64,000 bases of DNA, taken from assembly GCF_000422365.1 (NCBI RefSeq), contig NZ_AULQ01000006.1, positions 129,001-193,000 of the forward strand, given 5' to 3'. Shown here piece by piece: positions 55,044-62,393 of this stretch. The notes below the pieces were generated by a model that had not been told where the DNA came from, did not search any database, and was given only the letters and a program-made list of their open reading frames with translations. How positions within the stretch are numbered: the stretch's first letter is position 1; each line of letters opens with the position of its first letter. This DNA comes from Mesoflavibacter zeaxanthinifaciens DSM 18436 (GTDB taxonomy: Bacteria; Bacteroidota; Bacteroidia; Flavobacteriales; Flavobacteriaceae). Both the position numbers and the translations under genes were made by a program.

Positions 55044-55119
55044 TTCCCGCAGATTTCACAGATTTACGCAGAAAATAGATTTAAAAAATCTGCGCTTATT
55101 TGCGAAATCAGCGGTAGAA
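55044..55119. repeat. Left end of the GxxExxY cassette: imperfect palindrome
   Basis: L1 (55044-55072) contains CCCGCAGATTTCACAGATTT and ACGCAGA. L2 (55089-55119) is an imperfect reverse complement of it (TCTGCG...ATCAGCGG). The right end at 55534-55562 repeats the same unit in inverted orientation. Confidence 0.82.
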
Positions 55120-55134
55120 AAAAATAAAATAATT

Positions 55135-55521
55135 ATGGAACAAAAAACAGAAAATGAATTATCCTTTATCATCAGAGGAGCGATTTTTAAAGTCTTTAAT
55201 GAATTAGGTCCTGGTTTATTAGAATCTGTATATGAAACCGTTTTAATGTATGAATTAGAAAAACAAGGATTATCTGTAAAAAGACAAGTAGCATTACCAA
55301 TTTTTTATGATGATATTGAATTAGAAATTGGTTACAGATTAGATTTATTAATAAATAATAAGGTAATAATCGAAATCAAATCAGTAGAAACTTTAGCAAA
55401 AGTTCATCATAAACAAGTTCTAACTTATTTAAAAATTTCAGAACTGAAGTTAGGTATTTTAGTGAATTTCAATGTCGATGACATCACAAAAGGCATTTAC
55501 AGAAAAGTAAACGGACTATAA
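55135..55521 (+). CDS. GxxExxY family protein (PD-(D/E)XK nuclease-like)
   Basis: 128 residues. The family motif G-L-L-E-S-V-Y lies at about 24-30 (GPGLLESVYETVL), followed by GYRLDLLINNKVIIEIKS with the D...E-x-K nuclease-like triad, and KQVLTYLKI. This is a complete, typical-length member. No function is established for the family; homologous genes are often flanked by short CGCAGATT-like repeats, as here. It separates ATPase 2 from the permeases of an otherwise continuous export operon, in the same orientation. Confidence 0.9.
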   Translation: MEQKTENELSFIIRGAIFKVFNELGPGLLESVYETVLMYELEKQGLSVKRQVALPIFYDDIELEIGYRLDLLINNKVIIEIKSVETLAKVHHKQVLTYLKISELKLGILVNFNVDDITKGIYRKVNGL

Positions 55522-55533
55522 AAACAAAAAAAA

Positions 55534-55562
55534 TCTGCGGTAATCAGCGTAATCCGCGGGAA
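55534..55562. repeat. Right inverted repeat of the GxxExxY cassette
   Basis: The reverse complement of this 29-bp segment matches L1 (55044-55072) at 23 of 29 positions by hand alignment, starting with TTCCCGC and ending with CGCAGA. It ends 6 bp before the permease start. Confidence 0.82.
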
Positions 55563-55568
55563 TATATT

Positions 55569-56675
55569 ATGAAAAGATTCATAGGCTTCATAAAAAAAGA
55601 ATTCTACCACATCTTTAGAGATAGACGTTCATTGTTTATACTCTTTGGAATGCCAATAGCACAAATTATGTTGTTTGGTTTCGCTATTACTAACGAAATA
55701 AATAATGTAGATATCGCCATTTTAGACCATTCTAAAGATGTAACAACAGAAGAAATTATCAATAAAATTTCAGCTTCAAAATATTTCAGTATCAATCAAT
55801 TTATTGAAAAAGAATCTGACATTGAAACCGTTTTCAAAAAAGGAAAAGTAAAAGCAGTTTTAAATATCGAAAAAGATTTCAGCAAAAATCTAATCAAAGA
55901 ACACAAAGCAACAATTCAAATAATTACAGATGCTACAGACCCAAATACAGCAAATACCATAAGTAATTATGTAAACGCCATTCTTATTCAATATCAAAAA
56001 GAATTGAACAAAGAAATCACAATCACCTATCAAACAGTTCCACAAACAAGAATGGTTTACAATCCCGCATTAAAAAGCGTGTATATGTTTGTTCCTGGAG
56101 TTATGACCATCATTTTGATGTTAGTTTCTGCAATGATGACTTCTATTTCTATAACAAGAGAGAAGGAATTAGGCACTATGGAAATACTTTTGGTGTCTCC
56201 ATTAAAACCATTCCAAGTTATTGTCGGAAAGGTGTTTCCTTATATTTTTCTGTCCATAATCAATGCAGTAGTTATTGTATTGTTGAGTATTTTTATTTTC
56301 AAAATGCCAGTACAAGGAAGCTTGTTTTTATTAGCTTTAGAAAGTATATTGTTTATCATTAGTGCTTTGGCTTTGGGTATATTAATCTCAACCATTTCGG
56401 CAACCCAACAAACAGCAATGATGATTTCCTTGATGGGATTAATGCTTCCTGTTATTTTGCTTTCTGGCTTTATTTTTCCAATATCAAGCATGCCATTACC
56501 ATTGCAAATCATTAGTAATATCATTCCTGCAAAATGGTTTATCATCATTATAAAAGGCATTATGCTGAAAGGTGTTGGCATTCAATTTATATGGAAAGAA
56601 ACATTGATTTTAGTTGCTATGACCATCTTTTTCATCGGTTTAAGTGTGAAGAAATATAAAATCAGACTCGAGTAA
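55569..56675 (+). CDS. ABC-2 type permease 1
   Basis: 368 residues. One N-terminal helix (about 22-42), a large periplasmic domain (about 45-170), then five helices with the ABC-2 segment SITREKELGTMEILLVSPL. It is the membrane part of the exporter powered by the two ATPases. Its stop overlaps the next start (TAATG). It follows the right repeat of the GxxExxY cassette, whose insertion left its reading frame intact. Confidence 0.93.
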   Translation: MKRFIGFIKKEFYHIFRDRRSLFILFGMPIAQIMLFGFAITNEINNVDIAILDHSKDVTTEEIINKISASKYFSINQFIEKESDIETVFKKGKVKAVLNIEKDFSKNLIKEHKATIQIITDATDPNTANTISNYVNAILIQYQKELNKEITITYQTVPQTRMVYNPALKSVYMFVPGVMTIILMLVSAMMTSISITREKELGTMEILLVSPLKPFQVIVGKVFPYIFLSIINAVVIVLLSIFIFKMPVQGSLFLLALESILFIISALALGILISTISATQQTAMMISLMGLMLPVILLSGFIFPISSMPLPLQIISNIIPAKWFIIIIKGIMLKGVGIQFIWKETLILVAMTIFFIGLSVKKYKIRLE

Positions 56676-57796
56676 TGAAAACAATTCTATACATCATACA
56701 AAAGGAATTCAAGCAAATCTTTAGAAATAAAGGCATGCTTCCTATCATTTTTGTTTTACCAATATTACAACTCGTCATTTTATCTAATGCTGCCACTTTT
56801 GAAGTTAAGAATATCAAATTCGGTTATATCGATAACGACCATACATCAACCTCCAGAGCCTTAGTAGAAAAATTTAACGCCTCAACTTATTTTAACGTAT
56901 TAACCGATTTTCCTTCAGAAGCATTGGCAAGTGCTGCCATGCTAAAAGGAGAAGTGGATGTGCTTTTGGAAATTCCGAATTATTTTGAACGCGATTTACA
57001 AAACGAAAAACACAATGCTTTAGGTGTTACTATTAACGCAATTGATGGTGCTGCAGCTGGAGTAGAAAATGTATATGTTTCACAGATTGTGCAACGTTTT
57101 AATCAAAATTTAAAAGTGGATTTGATGCAGGTTTCAGACCAGCAAATTCAGCCCGTAAAAATTGAAACTATTCCTTTATTTTGGTATAACGAAACACTAA
57201 ATTATAAAACCTTTATGGTTCCTGGAATATTGGTTTTACTAGTCACTATGATTACATTATTCCTGTCTGGAATGAATATTGTTCGCGAAAAAGAAATCGG
57301 TACTTTAGAGCAAATAAACGTGACGCCAATTAAAAAAAGCCAGTTTATTATCGGAAAACTCTTTCCGTTTTGGGTTATAGGAATGGGTTTGTTAACCATT
57401 GGTTTAATCTTGGCAAAAGTTATATTTAATGTGCCAATGATTGGTAGTTTGCCACTCATGTATTTATACACTTCCATTTATATTTTTGTAGTATTAGGTA
57501 TTGGATTATTCATTTCAAATTTCACCGAAACACAACAACAAGCCATGTTTATTGCTTGGTTTTTTACGGTTATATTTATATTAATGAGTGGTTTATTTAC
57601 ACCAATAGAAAGTATGCCAAAATGGGCACAAACCATAACGGAGTTTAACCCAATTAAATACTTTGTAGAAGTAATGCGCATGGTCATGCTAAAAGGCTCT
57701 AACATAAATGACATTTTACCACAACTAATCAAAACAGCGTTATATGCCTTTATAATGAATGGATTGGCAGTTTGGAGTTACAGGAAAACAAATTAA
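56675..57796 (+). CDS. ABC-2 type permease 2
   Basis: 373 residues, same topology as the preceding permease, with NIVREKEIGTLEQINVTPI and a C-terminal helix bundle. The two permeases are paralogous and presumably form a heterodimer. The operon ends here; 10 bp later is the GTAAC-like promoter of the next gene. Confidence 0.93.
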   Translation: MKTILYIIQKEFKQIFRNKGMLPIIFVLPILQLVILSNAATFEVKNIKFGYIDNDHTSTSRALVEKFNASTYFNVLTDFPSEALASAAMLKGEVDVLLEIPNYFERDLQNEKHNALGVTINAIDGAAAGVENVYVSQIVQRFNQNLKVDLMQVSDQQIQPVKIETIPLFWYNETLNYKTFMVPGILVLLVTMITLFLSGMNIVREKEIGTLEQINVTPIKKSQFIIGKLFPFWVIGMGLLTIGLILAKVIFNVPMIGSLPLMYLYTSIYIFVVLGIGLFISNFTETQQQAMFIAWFFTVIFILMSGLFTPIESMPKWAQTITEFNPIKYFVEVMRMVMLKGSNINDILPQLIKTALYAFIMNGLAVWSYRKTN

Positions 57797-57805
57797 AAAT
57801 CTTAT

Positions 57806-57849
57806 GTAACAAAAGTAACTGTATAAACTTTAGCTTAAAATTACCTTTA
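57806..57849 (+). promoter_or_regulatory. GTAAC-type site and -7 element, SQR-like gene 2
   Basis: GTAAC-AAAA-GTAAC (57806-57819; one mismatch from the palindrome), 22 nt, then TACCTTTA (57842-57849). Confidence 0.65.
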
Positions 57850-57913
57850 CAGAAGGATTAAAAAAGTATACACTTCACTTTTTAATCGTAACTAACTCAT
57901 AATCTGAATCAAA

Positions 57914-59371
57914 ATGTCAAAAATAGTCATTTTAGGAGCCGGAATTTCTGGTCATGTTGCAGCATCACATTTAAGACGAAAGCTGTCAAAAGATCACGAA
58001 GTTGTCGTAGTCTCTCCTAATAGTAATTACCAATGGATTCCGTCCAATATTTGGGTCGGAATTGGTAGAATGAAATCCAAAAAAATCTTATTTCCATTAG
58101 CGCCATTATACAAAAAGAAAGGCATTGGGTATAAGCAAGCCAAAGCGGTAACCTTTCATCCAGAAGGAGATAAAACAGAGCAGAAACCTTATGTTTTAGC
58201 CGAATATGTTGCAGGTGAAAAGAAAGGAACTCAAGAAAAAGTTACTTACGATTACTTGATAAATGCAACAGGACCAAAGCTAAATTTTGAAGCAACAGAA
58301 GGCTTGATTCCAGGTGAAAATAAAACCTATTCCGTTTGTACTTATACGCATGCAGATCATGCTTGGCATGGTTTAAATGAAGTGATTCAGCAAATGAAAA
58401 ACGGAAAAAAAGCCAAAATTTTAATAGGTACTGGTCACGCCAAATCGACGTGTCAAGGTGCTGCATTTGAATATATTTTGAATGTAGAACAAGAGTTACG
58501 TAGACATAAAGTACGTGATATGGCTGAAATTACTTGGATATCTAATGAATTTCTATTAGGAGATTTTGGTATGGACGGTATGTTAATGAGTTACGGAAGC
58601 ATGACGATGAAGTCTAATGAGATGATAGAAATGATTTTTGAAGATCGAGATATAAAATGGATTACAGGAGCAGGCGTAAATAAAATTGAAGATGGCATAG
58701 CGCACTATGAAAATTTAGATGGCGAATACAAAACCGAAACTTATGATTTTGCAATGTTAATTCCAGCATTTTCAGGTCACGGTTTTAAAGCTTACGATAA
58801 AAATGATAACGACATTACAGACAAGCTATTTAAAGGCTTTATGATTGTAGATGCTGATTATACACCAAAACCTTATGAGCAATGGAGTGTGCAAGATTGG
58901 CCAGAAACGTATCAAAACCCAAGCTATAAAAATATTTTTGCACCAGGTATTGCATTTGCTCCGCCACATACAATTTCTAAACCTAGAAAAAGTAAAAATG
59001 GAACTGATATATTTCCTGCTCCACCAAGAACAGGTATGCCATCAGGTATTACAGCAAAATTAGTAGCAGATAACATTATTGATAGTATAAAATCCGGTAA
59101 AGAATCTTTACATCATAAAGGGTCAATGGGAAATATGGGAGCAGCATGTATAGCTTCTGCTGGTTATGGTATGACTCAAGGAAGTGGTGTAAGTATTACC
59201 ACATACCCAATTGTACCAGATTATAATAAATATCCAAAAACACAAGGTAGAAAACTAGGGAAAACCTTTGGAGATATAGGTTTAGCAGGACATTGGTTAA
59301 AATTAGCCTTACACTACGCCTTTATTTACAAAGCAAAAATGAAACCGTTTTGGTGGTTGATCCCTGAATAA
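57914..59371 (+). CDS. SQR-like FAD-dependent oxidoreductase
   Basis: 485 residues. Start VILGAGISGHVAASHL (FAD Rossmann). Three cysteines, C142 (SVCTYTHADHA), C180 (KSTCQGAAF) and C412 (GAACIASAG), lie in the same relative order as the catalytic set of SQR, with long insertions. The C-terminus WLKLALHYAFIYKAKMKPFWW is amphipathic and could attach to the membrane. It probably oxidises sulfide or a related thiol at the quinone pool and is a divergent paralogue of the gene at 44150. Its GTAAC-like promoter places it in the sulfur regulon. It could alternatively use another reductant. Confidence 0.82.
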   Translation: MSKIVILGAGISGHVAASHLRRKLSKDHEVVVVSPNSNYQWIPSNIWVGIGRMKSKKILFPLAPLYKKKGIGYKQAKAVTFHPEGDKTEQKPYVLAEYVAGEKKGTQEKVTYDYLINATGPKLNFEATEGLIPGENKTYSVCTYTHADHAWHGLNEVIQQMKNGKKAKILIGTGHAKSTCQGAAFEYILNVEQELRRHKVRDMAEITWISNEFLLGDFGMDGMLMSYGSMTMKSNEMIEMIFEDRDIKWITGAGVNKIEDGIAHYENLDGEYKTETYDFAMLIPAFSGHGFKAYDKNDNDITDKLFKGFMIVDADYTPKPYEQWSVQDWPETYQNPSYKNIFAPGIAFAPPHTISKPRKSKNGTDIFPAPPRTGMPSGITAKLVADNIIDSIKSGKESLHHKGSMGNMGAACIASAGYGMTQGSGVSITTYPIVPDYNKYPKTQGRKLGKTFGDIGLAGHWLKLALHYAFIYKAKMKPFWWLIPE

Positions 59372-59384
59372 AAAATTTAAGATT

Positions 59385-59522
59385 ATGACACAAAGAATAT
59401 CAAAATATCAGCGTTTTAAAATGATGAATCCTATTATACAATTTTTTAAATTCATCTATTTAAGTATTAAAATAATGATTGTTGTTGCTGGCGGACATGG
59501 CGGCACAAGAAAAGTAAACTGA
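59385..59522 (+). CDS. 45-residue protein with VVAGGHGGTRK C-terminus
   Basis: ATG at 59385, TGA at 59520-59522. A hydrophobic stretch (IQFFKFIYLSIKIMIVVAG, about 18-36) ends in GGHGGTRKVN. It follows the SQR-like stop by 13 bp and precedes a strong terminator, so it is probably co-transcribed. The distinctive ending suggests a conserved small membrane protein, but I cannot name the family. Confidence 0.62.
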   Translation: MTQRISKYQRFKMMNPIIQFFKFIYLSIKIMIVVAGGHGGTRKVN

Positions 59523-59556
59523 CGTGGTTTTCAGTGATTTTGGTTGGTTTTTAATT

Positions 59557-59587
59557 GAAAAAGGGCATTTTAAAAATGCCCTTTTTC
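59557..59587. terminator. Bidirectional terminator
   Basis: Perfect 14-bp stem GAAAAAGGGCATTT / AAATGCCCTTTTTC with a 3-nt loop; A and T tracts on the two sides serve both directions (SQR-like unit and the convergent receptor gene). Confidence 0.85.
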
Positions 59588-59604
59588 TATATGATTTAGC
59601 AATC

Positions 59605-59695
59605 AAAATAGCGTCAGTTCACGTGATTTTTAGTATTTGCTTAGTGTAGTCGAAGCAGAACTAAAAAATTGTATCAAGAACTTTTAATAAATAAC
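59605..59695. repeat. Dispersed flavobacterial intergenic repeat remnant
   Basis: Contains CGTCAGTTCACGTGATTTTT and later GTAGTCGAAGCAGAACT and AATTGTATCAAGAACTTTT, words I associate with a repeat scattered between genes in flavobacteria (often CGTCAGTTCGAGTGATTTTT...AAATTGTATCGAGAAC). No coding potential is seen. Confidence 0.55.
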
Positions 59696-59708
59696 GGACA
59701 TGTTTTTA

Positions 59709-61799
59709 TTAAAATTGATACTGCACAAAAGCAGAAAAGTTACGTCCTGGTTCTGTAATAGGTGTTCTTCCAAAATCAGCTTGATTAGTAAAACTAAAGT
59801 TTAAGTGGTTATTATAGGCTTCATCAAAAATATTTAATGCTGCAATACCTAATGTTAAGTTTTTGAGTGGTTTTACACCTAATTTTACATCTAAAGTTTC
59901 ATAACCAGCTGTTGTAGTTTCTCCAAAACTTTCTGCAATATTCTCTTGTTTGCTTGTGACGTTATATTGCACTTTTGCCCAATATTTTTCACGATTAACA
60001 CCTAAAGAAAACGTGCTATTTAATGGCGGTGTAAGTGGTAAAGATTCACTTAAATCATTGTTTTTTGCATACACGTAAGCCAATTCAGTTTTAAAATAAA
60101 AATCATTTAAAAAGTTAACTTTCGCCATAGCTTCAAAACCAGTTTTATAAGCGTTATCTAAATTTCTAAACACTTTTACTTCTTGTGGCATTGCAGTTGG
60201 CATATACTTGCGTGTAATGGTTGGATCTACAACCGCTACGATATAATTTTCGAATTTAGAATAGTAAAAACTAGCCGCGTAATTAAAGTTGTTTTTACTG
60301 TTTTTTCCTTTAAAACCAACTTCAAATTGATTGTTAACTTCTGGATTTAGATTTGGGTTTCCTAAATATTCATAAGGATCTTGACCAACAGTAAAATGAT
60401 TAATGTAACGCTCTATCATATTAGCACTTCGTACACCACGACCATAAGCAGCTTCTAACGTAAAATTATCTGTAACTAATTGCTTAATAGAGACTGTTCC
60501 GCTTACATTGTTATCTGTTTTTTCTTCTAAATCGTAACGCGCAGCAAAGTCGTCTTCTGGATCTTTTATATTACTTTTTACTAGGTCATAACGCATACCA
60601 GCAGTTAATACTGTGGTTGGGTTAATTGCCCATTTTGCTTCTGTAAATACACCATAATCGTTAATGTAAGAATCTTGCCAAACCTTGTCGTTAAACACCA
60701 TTGGCATAGCAAGTGGCATACCCATCATGTTTAACTTTATGGTTCTGGTTCTTCCACCATCTCTAGCAATGGTCATAGCGTCCAAACCACTAAAAACAGT
60801 CAGGTTTTTTGCTGGTTGCCAGTTTAATTCTAATTTTCCGCCAATGGTTGTAGATTCAACAGAAGATTCTGCCGCCATACGTACAAATGAAGGTCTGTCA
60901 AAATTTGTCATTAAATGATCTACGTAGCTGTAATACGCTTTCGCGGAAAAGCTTTTAACAGTTTCACCTAAATCCGAAATTTTATAATCTAAAGACAGGA
61001 TACTACTATCATCATATTCGGTATCCATCATTAGCGCAGCATGTTGTACATCACGACCAAAAGATTGACGCCAATGCGCTTGTAAACGTTGATTGTCTGT
61101 AAAATTATAGCCTAACTTTACACCATAATCGGTGCTTCTAAAAGACGATGGAATTTCAACACCATTTCCGTCTTCATAGCTTCCAAAATCTCTATAACCA
61201 ACATTACCAACAATGTCGTATTTGTCTTCAATATATTGTAATTGAAGCATGTTTACCATCGAGTTTCCGTTGGTTTCATATCCAGCAGAAGCTTTACCAT
61301 GAAAGCCTTTATCTAAATAATTTGGTTTTTGAGTGACTAAGTTTACAATACCGCCAAATGTTGCGCCATAACGTACGGTGTACGGACCTTTAATAATTTC
61401 AATTTTTGAAATTTCTTCAGGAATAACATGTGTTGTTATTGGATCCATACGGTTTGGGCAAGCGTGCATTGCTTTAGTTCCGCCATCATATTGCACGTTT
61501 AATTGCTCGTATTGACTAGCTCTAAAACTTGGGTCTATAGCGTAATTACCTCTTTTAATAACAGAAAAACCGTTAATATCATTAAATAAATCGGCTACGT
61601 TTTTAGGTTGAACAATAGTTTCATCATAATTATTAGTAACAATAGTATGTATCGGGTCTGTTTTTAAATTTCCGGTTATAATAACTTCGTCTAAAGTTGT
61701 TACTTTTTGTGTAGTTGTATCTTTTACTTTAGGGTTTGTTTGAGCAATAGATACGGTTGTGATTAGCGCACATAATAATGCACTATAAAATGTTTTCAT
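59709..61799 (-). CDS. OprC/NosA-like TonB-dependent copper receptor
   Basis: 696 residues. Signal peptide ending SIAQ, plug domain (about 45-160) with IEIIKGPYTVRYGATFGGIV, and a barrel ending in AFVQYQF. The motif HACPNRMDP contains C114-x3-M118, the CxxxM copper site of Pseudomonas OprC/NosA, and a loop near 365 has MMGMPLAMPM. It is therefore probably an outer-membrane copper importer, useful for supplying cbb3 oxidase. It is downstream of a small Cys-rich gene whose promoter has an FNR-type site, as expected for this class. Confidence 0.85.
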   Translation of the reverse strand: MKTFYSALLCALITTVSIAQTNPKVKDTTTQKVTTLDEVIITGNLKTDPIHTIVTNNYDETIVQPKNVADLFNDINGFSVIKRGNYAIDPSFRASQYEQLNVQYDGGTKAMHACPNRMDPITTHVIPEEISKIEIIKGPYTVRYGATFGGIVNLVTQKPNYLDKGFHGKASAGYETNGNSMVNMLQLQYIEDKYDIVGNVGYRDFGSYEDGNGVEIPSSFRSTDYGVKLGYNFTDNQRLQAHWRQSFGRDVQHAALMMDTEYDDSSILSLDYKISDLGETVKSFSAKAYYSYVDHLMTNFDRPSFVRMAAESSVESTTIGGKLELNWQPAKNLTVFSGLDAMTIARDGGRTRTIKLNMMGMPLAMPMVFNDKVWQDSYINDYGVFTEAKWAINPTTVLTAGMRYDLVKSNIKDPEDDFAARYDLEEKTDNNVSGTVSIKQLVTDNFTLEAAYGRGVRSANMIERYINHFTVGQDPYEYLGNPNLNPEVNNQFEVGFKGKNSKNNFNYAASFYYSKFENYIVAVVDPTITRKYMPTAMPQEVKVFRNLDNAYKTGFEAMAKVNFLNDFYFKTELAYVYAKNNDLSESLPLTPPLNSTFSLGVNREKYWAKVQYNVTSKQENIAESFGETTTAGYETLDVKLGVKPLKNLTLGIAALNIFDEAYNNHLNFSFTNQADFGRTPITEPGRNFSAFVQYQF

Positions 61800-61885
61800 C
61801 TTATAATTTTATTTGAAAATTTGTAATAAGTCAGTGGTTTTAATACTGAAAAACAGTATTAAAACTAAAATAATAGTATGTAGAC

Positions 61886-62260
61886 TTAAACTTGTGGAGG
61901 ATGAAAACAAGAAGTTTTATAACTAAAGTTATAAAGGTTAAGATAAGTAAAGTTTTCCTTCTTTAAACTATAAAAGTTTGTTTGTAATTTATAATCTGTA
62001 ATGTCTTGTTTAAATAGAAGTAATTCTTCAAAATTTACAATTTTAACAGGCTCATTTTCGTCACCAGTCGTTTGAGCTACTTTTTTTAAATGACACTTTC
62101 CGTTACATTGTAATTGTGGTTTGTCTTTATTCTCGCAAAGTTCTTCAATAAAACTAATAGGATCTATTTCGTAGTATATAAAAGTAAAAGAAACTCTTAG
62201 CATATTAAATATAATAAGAGCGCTTAGACTTACCGCAAAAAAGAAAATCCATTTTTTCAT
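61886..62260 (-). CDS. Small Cys-rich membrane-anchored protein, probable copper partner
   Basis: 124 residues from the ATG at 62260 (MKKWIFFFAVSLS); a longer frame starts within the operator and is rejected. One N-terminal helix (about 3-24), then LCENKDKPQLQCNGKCHLKK with C-x-GKCH, and a C-terminal SCFHPPQV. Proteins with this CNGKCHLKK motif are found beside TonB-dependent receptors in Bacteroidota. Cys and His suggest Cu(I) binding. It lies 86 bp upstream of the OprC-like gene on the same strand. Confidence 0.78.
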   Translation of the reverse strand: MKKWIFFFAVSLSALIIFNMLRVSFTFIYYEIDPISFIEELCENKDKPQLQCNGKCHLKKVAQTTGDENEPVKIVNFEELLLFKQDITDYKLQTNFYSLKKENFTYLNLYNFSYKTSCFHPPQV

Positions 62261-62264
62261 GTCA

Positions 62265-62308
62265 CAAAAATAAATTGTAAAGCTGAATTTAAATATGACA
62301 AAAGTCAC
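62265..62308 (-). promoter_or_regulatory. FNR-type site and -7 element, copper-uptake genes
   Basis: ATGAC-AAAA-GTCAC (62295-62308), perfect in the TGAC/GTCA core, then 22 nt, then TATTTTTG on the minus strand (62272-62265). The start codon at 62260 lies only 4 bp further, so the transcript would be leaderless or nearly so unless a later ATG is used. Confidence 0.65.
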
Positions 62309-62330
62309 ATTAGGCTATCATTTTATCTAG

Positions 62331-62374
62331 GTAACATATGTTACTGACATGGGTGTTTTCTAAACGTAAATTTG
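62331..62374 (+). promoter_or_regulatory. GTAAC-type site and -7 element, TolC/RND operon
   Basis: Perfect palindrome GTAAC-ATAT-GTTAC (62331-62344), 22 nt, then TAAATTTG (62367-62374). It stands back to back with the FNR-type site, 22 bp apart. Confidence 0.75.
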
Positions 62375-62393
62375 TATCAGTAAAAATTGAAAA

